This document shows positions 54,415 through 63,702 of a stretch of DNA of 64,000 bases, in pieces. Each line of letters begins with the position of its first letter. The stretch's first letter is position 1. Position numbers and translations under genes: made by a program. Under the pieces are notes generated by a model that was not told the origin of the DNA, made no database searches, and worked only from the letters and a program-made list of their open reading frames with translations. The stretch is from Secundilactobacillus collinoides DSM 20515 = JCM 1123 (GTDB lineage Bacteria > Bacillota > Bacilli > Lactobacillales > Lactobacillaceae), in assembly GCF_001435975.1 (NCBI RefSeq), contig NZ_AYYR01000013.1:266171-330170 (forward strand). Reading direction: 5' to 3'.

Positions 54415-55473
54415 TTAGAAGAAACGATTGCGGCGCAACGCATTCTTTAAAATGCCTAACAAATAAAGTACCGCAAACACCCACGGTATCCAATTGATCA
54501 GATTCAATAAACCACTGGTGGTCATATTGGAGCCTATCAAGCTGGTCGTGAGCTGGTAACCGCCGCTGACCGGATGCCCATAAAGATAAAACACAATAAT
54601 CGTGGTTAAAATCCCAATGACCACCGCGGCAAGTTTATACAGGCGACCGCCATGCTGATGATGAAAAATCAGCTTAACGAGGCCACCGCCAATCGCAAAC
54701 ACGCCCCAGCCGATCAGCAGATAACTTAAAATGACGCAGTAGCCTTTAAAGTTAGTGGTACTGCTGTCGATCAAAGCCGTTATTTGGGCACTTAATGACT
54801 CATTTGAGCTGCCGGCACCAAACCATTTCAAAAGTTCACCGATCACTAGGAAAATGATGCCACGCTTGAGTTCGGAGTTGAGCACTCGGCTCATCAAATG
54901 ACGAATCCCTTGACGGACTTTAGACTGATTGGCTGATGCCGATTGATCATCAGTTTGTGCTGGTTCCTCGTAACCTACTTGTGATGACGCTTGCTGCGGT
55001 TGCCTCGCACTTACTGTATCACCAATCGGCTCTTCGGCCTGAAAACGAACGTCTTGATGCACCCAATGACTCAGACGATGTTCCCATGGCCAGCTTCCTT
55101 TGCTTAATAATAATGGATAAAGATAACTGCAGATGACCCACAGGGCGAAGATCAACCACCGAAACTCGGACAGGCTAATCGCCAGCACAAATATCAACAA
55201 TAGTGTCAATGAGTTTGACAGCATAAATCGAATGACTAAACCCAGATGATGCCGTGACGGGGTCAATTTCTGCCATTGTGATGGTTTTGTCCGCCGTTTC
55301 ATATTCTGTGCCTCAGCAGTTCGAGATGTGGCCGACTGAGCAGTATCAAGCTGTGAGGACTGTTGATAGGTATTTCCCATCTGCATCTGACTCACTGGCA
55401 ACCCGCATCGTGGACAAAACTGGGCATTACTGGGTACTAGACTACCGCAATCAGGACAATAAAGATCATTCAT
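54415..55473 (-). CDS. Zinc-ribbon membrane protein, unknown function
   Basis: About 352 residues from the ATG at 55473. An N-terminal zinc ribbon (CPDCG and CPRCG) is followed by a polar linker and about five hydrophobic segments: an early long pair, IIFLVIGELLKWF, CVILSYLLIGWGVFAIGGG, LAAVVIGILTTIIVFYLYG and a C-terminal one. The layout fits zinc-ribbon membrane proteins of lactobacilli with no known role. The frame opens at 55548, but that ATG overlaps a TATAAT box, so I prefer the inner start; neither has a good ribosome site. A TCGCAAA/TTTGCGA hairpin (55496-55513) precedes it. Confidence 0.75.
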   Translation of the reverse strand: MNDLYCPDCGSLVPSNAQFCPRCGLPVSQMQMGNTYQQSSQLDTAQSATSRTAEAQNMKRRTKPSQWQKLTPSRHHLGLVIRFMLSNSLTLLLIFVLAISLSEFRWLIFALWVICSYLYPLLLSKGSWPWEHRLSHWVHQDVRFQAEEPIGDTVSARQPQQASSQVGYEEPAQTDDQSASANQSKVRQGIRHLMSRVLNSELKRGIIFLVIGELLKWFGAGSSNESLSAQITALIDSSTTNFKGYCVILSYLLIGWGVFAIGGGLVKLIFHHQHGGRLYKLAAVVIGILTTIIVFYLYGHPVSGGYQLTTSLIGSNMTTSGLLNLINWIPWVFAVLYLLGILKNALRRNRFF

Positions 55474-55548
55474 AAGCATATTGCCACATTTCAACTCGCA
55501 AAGTGATTTGCGAAGTGAAAAAGTGTGGCACCCTTTCCCTCTTTTCAT

Positions 55549-56121
55549 ATTATAGTCAGTTTCCAGAATCCGTCTTTTAAAACAAAGATGTTGGAAACCT
55601 GCTTATCGTCAATATAGCGCACTCGATGCGGCAGTGACAATAGTTCTAAAAAAGATTGATGGAATATTAACTTTTTAGGAAAGTCGTCAATTAGATATCA
55701 GTCTGTTTAACACACAAATGTAAAAATTACATAGTTAGTTGTTCCGAAACAGTGCTTTAAAGAAGGTTTAATTTACTGAATATTGCAGCATACATTTAAT
55801 GTGCATTGATTGTCTTATTTGTGATACTTTAAAGGCCACCATTCGGACAGTCCTTACCAAATGTCCCACTAGTTATCCTTTAATTTCCGATCAATAAAAG
55901 TATAGCTGACTATTCTCATCTACGAATAAGTCTAAATGAATTAATTCGAACCAGTTAAACGTATAATTCAATACGTATATCCGTCACAAAAGACTATACT
56001 ATATTTAAGTGAGTCAGCATATGATTTGAATACCGCAATAGTCCAACAAGTTTAAAAGCTAAACTTATTTTTGTTGTCCAAAAACTGAAGACGTTAAAAG
56101 CTGAATCAGGGAGATGAGTGT
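55549..56121. other. AT-rich intergenic region
   Basis: 570 bp between divergent genes. A TATAAT near 55549-55555 may serve the membrane protein gene. Near 56046-56080 an imperfect AACAAGTTTA/TAAACTT hairpin precedes the secreted protein. Nothing else is recognisable. Confidence 0.4.
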
Positions 56122-56904
56122 ATGAATTTCAGGTTTGGATCTCTATTGGGAATTACTGTAGCCTCTCTTGGTTTGTTTGGCGTGACACAAGCACAAGCAA
56201 GTAGTTACTACAATACAACACGTTTGGTTCGGGTAACCAAGACGACAAAAATATCACGGGTTAGTGTGAAGCAGAAATATAAACGAGTTAAGACGTTTAC
56301 TCTCCACAAAGGCGACTACGTCTATACAAAACATACCAACCGATATGCATGGGGGATTACGACTGCCAAAACCTACCACTGGAACGCCAAATATCAATAT
56401 TGCACTTACAAAGTCGCATCCAGCAATCATAGCTGGTTTTCAGTGCCAAAAACTATTTCGTTTGATTCAACAAAACATTATGTTGAATCTTCAAAAAGTT
56501 ATAGCCCATCATGGACAGACTCGAGTTGGGGCAACAGTACTATAAACATTGATGGAATCAACGTTTATACTGTCAGAAAATATAAATCATATGATGGCCA
56601 CAATATAAATGGTATCGTACGAATTCATTATATAATCAAGGCTGGCCGGGATATAAGCGCTTTTCCGGGTTTAGGAACCTTGACAACAAATACAGGTATT
56701 CAAGTTGAAGCTGAAGATTATACTGAAGGTATTGATGGCGATATTAATTCTGGCGTAACCAAATCTGGTTACGTATACTATGAAATTCCTGATTTAAAAT
56801 CCGCCAAGGCAATAACCACATTTCGTTTGCAATGGGACATGAGCTACGAAACAAATGACGACAGCGATGAAAATTGGTACAAAACATTCGACATCTCACT
56901 GTAA
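56122..56904 (+). CDS. Secreted protein, Lactobacillus-type, unknown function
   Basis: 260 residues. A signal peptide is clear: MNFRFGSLLGITVASLGLF then GVTQAQA, with cleavage probably before SSYYN. The mature part begins with a Lys/Thr/Arg/Tyr-rich surface-protein-like domain (about residues 27-110) seen in many Lactobacillus secreted proteins. A longer domain follows, perhaps a DUF for metal or ligand binding. There is no LPxTG anchor. GGGAGATGA precedes the ATG. Its codon use is more AT-rich than the housekeeping genes, which suggests acquisition. Confidence 0.8.
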   Translation: MNFRFGSLLGITVASLGLFGVTQAQASSYYNTTRLVRVTKTTKISRVSVKQKYKRVKTFTLHKGDYVYTKHTNRYAWGITTAKTYHWNAKYQYCTYKVASSNHSWFSVPKTISFDSTKHYVESSKSYSPSWTDSSWGNSTINIDGINVYTVRKYKSYDGHNINGIVRIHYIIKAGRDISAFPGLGTLTTNTGIQVEAEDYTEGIDGDINSGVTKSGYVYYEIPDLKSAKAITTFRLQWDMSYETNDDSDENWYKTFDISL

Positions 56905-57060
56905 CTAGTATTAAGTCATGGAACGTTGCCTGATAGCGTTCGGCAAAGTAGACATTATGAAAAAATCACTATTTGTTTGCATTATACAAGTTGCTTTAGA
57001 TCGAATGAACACATTGTTTTCCATCATTACAATTACTTTTTAGCTTAGAGCAGGTATATA

Positions 57061-57092
57061 AACAAACCTCTGCATCTCAGGTTTGTTTTTTG
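57061..57092 (+). terminator. Terminator between the secreted protein gene and tRNA-Arg
   Basis: AACAAACCT pairs with AGGTTTGTT and is followed by a T-run. It probably ends the plus-strand transcript and may also bound the tRNA. Confidence 0.8.
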
Positions 57093-57177
57093 CTGGTGCT
57101 CTTTTTGAATTATTTTGAGCAAAACAAAAACGCCGATCCCTCGACGTTAAAAAATAGCTTCCAAATAACAATCTCTA

Positions 57178-57251
57178 TGTCGCAAGAGAGATTCGAACCC
57201 TCGACCTACGGTTTAGAAGACCGTTGCTCTATCCAGCTGAGCTATTGCGAC
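57178..57251 (-). tRNA. tRNA-Arg (anticodon TCT)
   Basis: 74 nt. The acceptor pairs GTCGCAA with TTGCGAC and A73. The D arm contains AGCTCAGCTGGATAGAGC; the anticodon stem ACGGT/ACCGT encloses CTTCTAA with anticodon TCT, reading AGA. The T arm GAGGGTTCGAATCTC is standard. CCA is not encoded. Direct repeats of its 3' end were not seen nearby, so there is no sign of an integrated element. Confidence 0.97.
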
Positions 57252-57911
57252 AGCATCATAACGAACATGTATAATTATAAAAGATACCCTGCCTTAAGTC
57301 AACGTGATTTAGCAGGCTTTTCCTGAAATAACTCGCGAGAGCACATTTTTAACAATCACCAGCAAGTCCTCTCTTCAATAAATATCAATCAAAGAACAAA
57401 AATATTCAACCAATTTGGTTCCGAATCATCGCTCAAATGCGGAGTTCTAGTTAGATTCACATCATAAGGAAGAAACGCCAATACAACGGCCAAATTATTA
57501 CCATAAGATTACAGTCCTACTGGCGATATCAAAATTGAACTTGGAGATTGTAAAATTCTCGTCTTTTTTGTAGCGACCATGTCCGATCATGATTTGGTCA
57601 ATGATAATGATCCAGCCCTGTCAAAATATTTGACAACCATTGTTTATTTTTCAAAGTAACCTTTTGTAACGTCAAAAGATGAACAAAAATACTATTTTAC
57701 CGGTCATTATGGTGATACAAGTATTTAAGGAATATTACCAACTAGTCCCCTGTACAGCACATCTTAACTGTTGTTTAAATACCATTAAGTACAACTAAAA
57801 AGGTTATGATTTGTTAAAGGGAAGTTCTTTTGCTTGCTATTTTCGCAAGATAAATGAATAATAAAGTTGTAACACAATTGAAATCTTTATCTTCTCTTAG
57901 GGGGGTTCGCT
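57252..57911. other. AT-rich intergenic region downstream of tRNA-Arg
   Basis: 660 bp with no supported gene. It contains the perfect palindrome TGTCAAAATATTTGACA (57619-57635). The right end must carry the promoter of the small membrane peptide gene; no clear boxes were found. Confidence 0.4.
57619..57635. promoter_or_regulatory. 17-bp palindrome, FabT-like arms
   Basis: TGTCAAA-ATA-TTTGACA is perfectly symmetric with 7-bp arms. Arms and spacer resemble the palindrome before the fab cluster (CATCAAA-GTA-TTTGATG). It lies about 280 bp before the small membrane peptide gene, so its target is unclear. Confidence 0.45.
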
Positions 57912-58067
57912 ATGGTTTTTGTCTCATTTATCGTTTTTCTATTTATCATTGCGGGCGCATACGAATATTATCAAAGTTATACCCGTAAAGTTGCCGGTCC
58001 CAAGCATTTTGCATCTAACAAGCGCCAGGGAGCAAGTTCGATATTAAGCAAGTTGCACATTAGTTAG
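57912..58067 (+). CDS. Small membrane peptide (51 residues)
   Basis: MVFVSFIVFLFIIAGAYEYY opens with one hydrophobic segment, then a Lys/Arg/Ser-rich tail. AGGGGGG lies 6 nt before the ATG and a strong terminator follows within 55 bp, which together support a real gene. No family is recognised. It could be a membrane-associated regulatory peptide or a toxin of a type I pair, but no antisense RNA was identified. Confidence 0.6.
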   Translation: MVFVSFIVFLFIIAGAYEYYQSYTRKVAGPKHFASNKRQGASSILSKLHIS

Positions 58068-58118
58068 ACTGGTACTGATCCTAAACTGTTGCCGATGGGG
58101 TATCCCATCATGAACCTA

Positions 58119-58161
58119 AAAAAACGTGCGTTGCAACCTAATCTTGCAACGCACGTTTTTT
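58119..58161. terminator. Strong bidirectional terminator
   Basis: AAAAAACGTGCGTTGCAA and its complement form an 18-bp stem with a 7-nt loop. A- and T-runs on both sides end the small peptide gene and the dUTPase-like gene. A smaller GATGGG/CCCATC hairpin lies at 58094-58109. Confidence 0.9.
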
Positions 58162-58176
58162 GCTTGTATTGAATGA

Positions 58177-58671
58177 TTATTCTGCCAGGAAAGCCTGTTC
58201 CAATTCTTCGCCAGCAAAGCCAAGGTCGACCAAGCCAAGTTTTAAGAAGAGGTGCCAAGCATGTTCGAAAGCGGGTTGTTCATGTTTCAAAAATGCATCG
58301 TATAAAAATTGTTTCATGGATAAATATTGCTGACTGAGCGATTTCGCCTTTCGGGCTGACGTTAAAGCAGCTAGTTTATCGTCAGACTGCACGATCAACT
58401 GAGACCAGGTCTGCTTTGCAGCCACCTGAAAAAAGCCGTCCATGGCCTTTAAATAAGCGTTTCGTAACGTCGTTTCTTCATCAGCCGTCTTCGGCGTCGT
58501 GGTCAATTCAAACCACCCCATGGCATTGGCAAGTTCAGCTAACGCCACATCCAAGCGCACATAGTTGCCTCGCATTGTTTCGTCCGAAGAAATTGCAATA
58601 TCGTTTTCATATAAAAATTGATTCCGCCGCTGAATTGCGGTCTGCAGCATTTTGGCAAGATCAAGTGCCAC
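58177..58671 (-). CDS. Dimeric dUTPase-like protein, degenerate active site
   Basis: 164 residues. The pattern fits the all-alpha dimeric dUTPase family (dUTPase_2): ALDLAKMLQTAIQ start, VALAELANAMGWFE in place of the ELGELANE-type metal motif, AMDGFFQVAAKQTW in place of the ExxD motif with DGLHFF-like spacing, and the end LVDLGFAGEELEQAFLAE. Several acidic metal ligands seem to be lost. I infer the family from layout only. The GTG at 58671 follows AGAAG; GTG at 58680 is an alternative. It shares its strand with the next two unknown genes. Confidence 0.55.
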   Translation of the reverse strand: MALDLAKMLQTAIQRRNQFLYENDIAISSDETMRGNYVRLDVALAELANAMGWFELTTTPKTADEETTLRNAYLKAMDGFFQVAAKQTWSQLIVQSDDKLAALTSARKAKSLSQQYLSMKQFLYDAFLKHEQPAFEHAWHLFLKLGLVDLGFAGEELEQAFLAE

Positions 58672-58745
58672 ACTTAACACTTCTTTCTATTCTGAATTAA
58701 CTCAAAAAGGAAGCACACTGCGCGTCTGCTCCCCGATTCACTTTC

Positions 58746-59666
58746 CTATCCAAATACCAATGGATCTGATTTCACTTCCAGATCACCTAAGTTTTCCAAA
58801 TACCACTCACGAACAAATGGGTAATCCAACAATAACTTGAACCAAGAGGTCGCCTCTTCATCATCATGAACAGTCATGCCCCACTTCGCGTTTTTGCTGG
58901 TAATGTGTAACGTCACCTGATTAGGCAGTTCCAACACTGCCCCATCGCTTGAATGCATTAGCATGTAGTCTTCCTTAGCAGCAGCGACGAATAACTTATC
59001 AACGACTTCATCAGACAAATTACTGTTTGTAAAGGCGTAAAATTCGTTATTGCTAGTGTCCAGAATATTGAAGTCCACACTGAACCCGTAATCTTCTTTT
59101 AGTGACGACCCAAAGTCCATAAACAGTTGTGTGGTTTCCAAAATTTGGTCGGTGGCCACTTGCTCATGGTAGGTAATCACAAATAGTTTCGTAATTGCGG
59201 CGCTGTTTATCCGCAACATCTTGCGTTGCAGGTTCAGGTAGAAGATTGTTTCACCAGTAACCTGTTCCTGATAGTAAACACCACCGGTGCCATCGTTAGC
59301 AATTGTAAAGGAGAAAACACCCTTATCTTCAAGCGAAGCAATTTGCTGGGTCAAATGCTGGTCTTCGTGGGACTGCAGCGTGATGACGTTATCCTTGCCG
59401 TGCAGTTCCAACAACCGGCTCATAAAGATCAGATAATAATCCGGCGTGTTGTACTGGTGCGGAAATGTCACGTAGTCCGTATCCAAGACAAACGTGGACA
59501 ATTCCTGTGCTGAGCTGACCAAGACATCTGCATCTTTAGTGCTGATCAGCTTATCCATCAGTTCAGTAAATTTCAACCCAGTCTGCAGGCCTTCTTTAAC
59601 CGCACTGTTATAAGACAATAGGCGACCACTCGTGCTTAATGTGGACGGATCATTTTCATTAATCAT
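58746..59666 (-). CDS. Protein of unknown function, partner of the coiled-coil gene
   Basis: 306 residues, acidic, soluble, with no membrane segment or signal. Alternating strands and helices suggest two similar alpha/beta halves (about residues 60-170 and 180-300), but I recognise no motif. It overlaps the upstream coiled-coil gene by 8 bp, which implies coupled translation and a working pair. No function is assigned. Confidence 0.75.
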   Translation of the reverse strand: MINENDPSTLSTSGRLLSYNSAVKEGLQTGLKFTELMDKLISTKDADVLVSSAQELSTFVLDTDYVTFPHQYNTPDYYLIFMSRLLELHGKDNVITLQSHEDQHLTQQIASLEDKGVFSFTIANDGTGGVYYQEQVTGETIFYLNLQRKMLRINSAAITKLFVITYHEQVATDQILETTQLFMDFGSSLKEDYGFSVDFNILDTSNNEFYAFTNSNLSDEVVDKLFVAAAKEDYMLMHSSDGAVLELPNQVTLHITSKNAKWGMTVHDDEEATSWFKLLLDYPFVREWYLENLGDLEVKSDPLVFG

Positions 59667-60543
59667 CTGAGATCACCTGACCTTTCCCAATCAGATTCGT
59701 CAAATAATCGGTGTACAGACTCGAATTATGGGATTCAAAGTGTGTAAAGTCGTCAAACGTTTTTTGAATGCTCTGTTTTTCGTAATTAAGAATGGTGTCT
59801 TCCTTGGACAATTCCAAGATGCGATCATCGTTTTCCTTAATCGTTTTCGATGCATTCATGGCAGATTCGTCCTCGTCAGCTAACTGGGTCAGCTTATCGA
59901 TGATGCCCTGACGTTCTTCCTTGACCTTACCGGAATCCCAAGGCATGGTACTCTTTTGACTGACTTCTTTTTGTTGCGCGCGAAGCCCCTCTTTTTCTTG
60001 ATCCCGTTCGTCTTGATGGTTAATAAGTTCCTGCAATTCGGCACTCTTAGCGGTAATAGCCGCAATATTTTCAGTATTATACCGTTGGTGCATCGCGTCT
60101 AATTCAAACGCTTTCTTTAACTTGCCATATTCATCATCGTCAAACTTAAAGGCGACGTTCAACACATCGAGCTGACCAAAAAGACGCCGATCCCACCAAT
60201 TACCGAAGTAAATATCAAACTGCCCCTCAGCGATTTCATCATAGTAGAAAAACGGGTACGTTTTGCCAAGATATTCAATTAAATTCTGACTCAAATAATG
60301 ACTCAGTTGCGCGTGGACATCATCCACTAAATTCGACAAATCTTCTGCCTTGGTAATTGACCTCGACTTCTTAATTTCACGAGAATAACGGACCTTGTCG
60401 ATCAACTCATAGATCTGACGGTCGTCACCATCGTGTAAGGCCTTCTGCAACGTTTGTAAATAGGTAATCTTTTGCGTTATAGAGAGGTCAAGCTGGGTCT
60501 CACTTGGTTTGAGCTCTTGTTGGTTTTCTTCACTATTTTGCAT
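59659..60543 (-). CDS. Coiled-coil protein of unknown function
   Basis: 294 residues, strongly charged. The second half (from about residue 130) is rich in Glu, Lys, Gln and Asp and predicts coiled coil, for instance AAITAKSAELQELINHQDER. The N-terminal half has aromatic segments (KTYPFFYYDEIAEGQFDIYF). Similar proteins are sometimes named DNA-repair ATPase or SbcC-like, but I see no Walker motifs. It overlaps the following gene by 8 bp. Its own promoter should lie in the 278-bp gap after glnA. Confidence 0.75.
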   Translation of the reverse strand: MQNSEENQQELKPSETQLDLSITQKITYLQTLQKALHDGDDRQIYELIDKVRYSREIKKSRSITKAEDLSNLVDDVHAQLSHYLSQNLIEYLGKTYPFFYYDEIAEGQFDIYFGNWWDRRLFGQLDVLNVAFKFDDDEYGKLKKAFELDAMHQRYNTENIAAITAKSAELQELINHQDERDQEKEGLRAQQKEVSQKSTMPWDSGKVKEERQGIIDKLTQLADEDESAMNASKTIKENDDRILELSKEDTILNYEKQSIQKTFDDFTHFESHNSSLYTDYLTNLIGKGQVISDD

Positions 60544-60749
60544 ATTATCCCTCGTTTATCTTTTCTCATATGTAGCTAATTTAATGTTAACGGAAACTGA
60601 CCAAATAATAAAGCGGTTTAGATAAAATTACAGATATTTTTTACTTACAATCGATAACTCAAGCACCCCATCGTCATTTTGAATACAATTGCCTTTCGTC
60701 GTCATTAATAACTGATCTGACAGACCCGCAAAAAAAATGGGTTTGTGAC

Positions 60750-60778
60750 AAAAAACACGCCAACAATCGTCAGCGTGT
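60750..60778 (-). terminator. Terminator after glnA
   Basis: ACACGC and GCGTGT arms with a 12-nt loop and a T-run on the minus strand, 44 bp after the glnA stop codon. Confidence 0.8.
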
Positions 60779-60821
60779 CTCAGTTTTATTAATAGTTATG
60801 CAATTCTTTTAAAGGATGTGT

Positions 60822-62162
60822 TTAGTACAATTCAAGGTACTGATCACGTTCCCACTTGGAAACTTGGGTGCGGTAAGCATCGTATTCCAAGTTCTTAGCT
60901 TCAATAAAGCTTGGGAACAAGTGAGGACCCATTGCCTTCTTCATCACTTCGTCAGCTGACAGATCCTTCAATGCGTTGTGCAAAGTATCTGGCAAATTAG
61001 TGATGTGGTTTTCAGTCCGTTCTTCAGCGTCCATCCGGTAGATGTTCCGGTCAACACTTTCTTCAGGAACTAACTGCTTCTTCAACCCGTCTAGGCCGGC
61101 TTCCAAAACAGCAGCGATGGCTAAGTATGGGTTAGCAGAAGGATCAACACTCCGGAGTTCCAAACGGGTTGAAAGGCCGCGTGAGTTTGGTACCCGAATC
61201 AGTGGTGACCGGTTAGAACCTGACCATGCCACGTAAACTGGGGCTTCGTAACCTGGAACCAATCGTTTGTATGAGTTAACTGTTGGGTTGCAGATAGCAG
61301 TAAAGCTGCGTGCGTGTTCCAACAAGCCGCCCAAGAAGTGGTAGGCTGTTTCAGATAATTGAATGTCGCCCTTTTCATCAAAGAAGGCGTTGCCGTCTTT
61401 AGTGAACAGTGACATGTTCAAATGCATCCCAGAACCGTTGATCCCGGCTAAAGGCTTTGGCATGAACGTTGCATATAGCCCAAACTTACGAGCAACAGTC
61501 TTAACGACCAGCTTGAAGGTTTGAATGTTATCAGCAGCAGTCAAGGCATCGGCGTACTTAAAGTCGATTTCATGTTGGCCTGGTGCAACTTCATGGTGCG
61601 CAGCTTCAACATCGAAGCCCATTTCTTCCAAGGTTAACACAATTTCACGCCGACAATTTTCACCTAAGTCCATTGGAGCCATATCAAAGTATGAACCACT
61701 ATCGTTCAAGGTTGTAGTTGGCTTGCCGTCTTCGTCCATCTTAAAGAGGAAGAATTCTGGTTCAGGGCCAATGTTAAAGTCAGTGAAGCCTGCATCACGC
61801 ATATCCTTTAACACACGGATCAAATTGTTCCGTGGGTCGCCAGGGAATGGCTTGCCATCTGGGGTGTAAACTTCACAGATGACACGGGCAATCTTGCCAC
61901 GTTCGCTGCTCCAAGGGAAGATCATCCAAGTTGACAAGTCTGGGTAAAGATACATGTCACTTTCTTCGATTCGAACGAAACCGTCGATGGAAGAGCCATC
62001 AAACATTAATTTGTTATCCAGCAGCTTCCCCAATTGAGAAATTGGCACTTCGACGTTCTTGATCGTCCCAAATAAATCTGTAAACATTAACCGTAAAAAT
62101 TGAACATTTTCATCTTCGGCCATTTGACGGATATCGTCTTTAGTATAATCGTGTTTTGGCAT
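60822..62162 (-). CDS. glnA: Glutamine synthetase, type I-alpha
   Basis: 446 residues. It makes glutamine from glutamate and ammonia with ATP. Motifs: [21 protein letters not shown], the metal site [16 protein letters not shown] and the ATP region [18 protein letters not shown]. It is the short alpha form without the adenylylation insert, so control is by feedback inhibition and GlnR. AAGGAGAG precedes the ATG. It forms a two-gene operon with glnR. Confidence 0.98.
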   Translation of the reverse strand: MPKHDYTKDDIRQMAEDENVQFLRLMFTDLFGTIKNVEVPISQLGKLLDNKLMFDGSSIDGFVRIEESDMYLYPDLSTWMIFPWSSERGKIARVICEVYTPDGKPFPGDPRNNLIRVLKDMRDAGFTDFNIGPEPEFFLFKMDEDGKPTTTLNDSGSYFDMAPMDLGENCRREIVLTLEEMGFDVEAAHHEVAPGQHEIDFKYADALTAADNIQTFKLVVKTVARKFGLYATFMPKPLAGINGSGMHLNMSLFTKDGNAFFDEKGDIQLSETAYHFLGGLLEHARSFTAICNPTVNSYKRLVPGYEAPVYVAWSGSNRSPLIRVPNSRGLSTRLELRSVDPSANPYLAIAAVLEAGLDGLKKQLVPEESVDRNIYRMDAEERTENHITNLPDTLHNALKDLSADEVMKKAMGPHLFPSFIEAKNLEYDAYRTQVSKWERDQYLELY

Positions 62163-62205
62163 AAAATCTCTCCTTAAAAGAATTGTTTGAACGCAACATT
62201 ATTTA

Positions 62206-62589
62206 CTACTCGAGAGGCTTCTGGGAATGTAATGATGTCCCAGAAGTTCGCTCCATTCCGCTAATGTTAAGAAATTCATCATGAAGGACCTGCCGCACGT
62301 CATTGTCGGTAAGGGTCTCTTCTTTACGTTCGGCAGCCCGTTTACGCTGCTGATCATAAATTTCCTTAATACCCGCCATGTTAATGCCCTCTGTCAGATA
62401 ATCCTTAATTTCTAACAGTCGGTCAATATCATTTAACGAGTACAGGCGCCGATTACCTTCAGTACGTGTGGGAATCACCAGTCCCTGCTCCTCATAGTAA
62501 CGAATCTGACGAGCGGATAATTCAGTTAACCGCATGACCGTTCCGATGGGTAGCACGGACTTTGAACGTTGTAACTCCTTTTCTGTCAT
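62206..62589 (-). CDS. glnR: Nitrogen regulator GlnR (MerR family)
   Basis: About 127 residues. The MerR-type winged helix is VMRLTELSARQIRYYEEQGL with the wing RTEGNRRLYS. The C-terminal tail with the Arg/Lys/Glu-rich segment and final HSQKPLE is typical for GlnR, which binds feedback-inhibited glutamine synthetase. The ATG at 62589 (MTEKELQRS) has AGGAGG upstream; GTG codons at 62592 and 62598 are alternatives. The operon has a GlnR box and TTGACA/TATGAT promoter, so it is autoregulated. Confidence 0.96.
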   Translation of the reverse strand: MTEKELQRSKSVLPIGTVMRLTELSARQIRYYEEQGLVIPTRTEGNRRLYSLNDIDRLLEIKDYLTEGINMAGIKEIYDQQRKRAAERKEETLTDNDVRQVLHDEFLNISGMERTSGTSLHSQKPLE

Positions 62590-62617
62590 CACATTCACAC
62601 CTCCTTTTCATGATTTT

Positions 62618-62669
62618 ATCATACCACGGTAAATCACGATGTCAAGAACTCATGTAAGATTTTATTACA
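62618..62669 (-). promoter_or_regulatory. glnRA promoter and GlnR box
   Basis: The GlnR box TGTAA-N7-TTACA (62653-62669) is perfect and lies just upstream of TTGACA (62640-62645), followed after 16 bp by TATGAT. The box touches the last codon of miaA. Confidence 0.85.
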
Positions 62670-63593
62670 TCAATTTTGTAACCACTGTGAAACAGTCTCC
62701 CGAATCGCGGGTAATTGCTCAGGATGCTGGACAATATCGAACCATGTGACAGGTACCTGATGACGAAACCAAGTCAGTTGCCGTTTGGCATAGTGCCGGG
62801 TATCCTGCTTAATTTGCGCCACAGTGTCAGGTAATGTCTGCTGAAGATTAAAATACGGAAAGAATTCGCGATAACCAATGCCTTTTCCCGCCGCAAATTG
62901 CTCGCCGCCAGCGTCAAAGAGCTGGCGAGCTTCGTTTTCTAAGCCTTCGTCAAGCATTTGATCCACCCGCTGGTTAATGCGCTGATATAACAGTGCCCGG
63001 TCAGTATTGAGACCAATGATCAACGGGTCGTAACGTAACTGAGTGCCGGACTGCTGTTGGGAAAATAAGATACCGGTGCGTTCATAGACTTCAAGCGCAC
63101 GAACAACACGTCGTTCATTTGAAACCGGAATCTTCTGAGCGGCCTCCGGATCAATTCCCGCTAAATGGTCCCATAAGGCCTGCTGACCATTTGCTTCAGC
63201 AAACTGGTGCCACTTGCGCCGAACGGTCTCTGACGGCTCATATTTGTCGCCACCAAGGGTCATATCATACAGCAGGGCCTTGAGATAGAAGCCGGTACCA
63301 CCAACGATCATTGGTAAGTGGCCACGCGCAGTGATTTCATCGATCAAGGCCTCAGCACTGGTCACAAAATCCGCGACTGAGTAGCGCTCATTCGGTTCTT
63401 TAATATCTATCAAATAATGTGGGACATCTTGTTTTTCTTCAGCCGTCACTTTAGCCGTCCCGATATCTAACCCACGATACACTTGCATGGAATCGCCTGA
63501 GATCACCTCACCATTAAATTTCTGAGCTAATTGAATGGATAAGGCAGTCTTTCCAACCGCCGTTGGCCCAATAATGGCCATAACTTTCTTCAT
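62670..63593 (-). CDS. miaA: tRNA dimethylallyltransferase MiaA
   Basis: 307 residues. It adds a dimethylallyl group to A37 of tRNAs reading UNN codons. The P-loop is GPTAVGKTALS (residues 8-18); SGDSMQVYRGLDIGTAK and MIVGGTGFYLKALL follow, and KRQLTWFRHQ ends the core. The substrate DMAPP comes from the pathway that also feeds IspA. Order miaA-glnR-glnA is conserved. Confidence 0.97.
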   Translation of the reverse strand: MKKVMAIIGPTAVGKTALSIQLAQKFNGEVISGDSMQVYRGLDIGTAKVTAEEKQDVPHYLIDIKEPNERYSVADFVTSAEALIDEITARGHLPMIVGGTGFYLKALLYDMTLGGDKYEPSETVRRKWHQFAEANGQQALWDHLAGIDPEAAQKIPVSNERRVVRALEVYERTGILFSQQQSGTQLRYDPLIIGLNTDRALLYQRINQRVDQMLDEGLENEARQLFDAGGEQFAAGKGIGYREFFPYFNLQQTLPDTVAQIKQDTRHYAKRQLTWFRHQVPVTWFDIVQHPEQLPAIRETVSQWLQN

Positions 63594-63702
63594 AATGTCA
63601 CTCCGCTATAATTTAAACTTCTGATACTGGATATTTACTGTAAAAACCTGCATAATATAACTAACACAAACTATATTCTAACTTGTTAAGGGGGCTTTCT
63701 CA

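Noticed and set aside
57178..57251. tRNA-Arg as an integration site for a mobile element
   Set aside because: No integrase gene and no direct repeat of the tRNA 3' end in the flanking sequence I could see.
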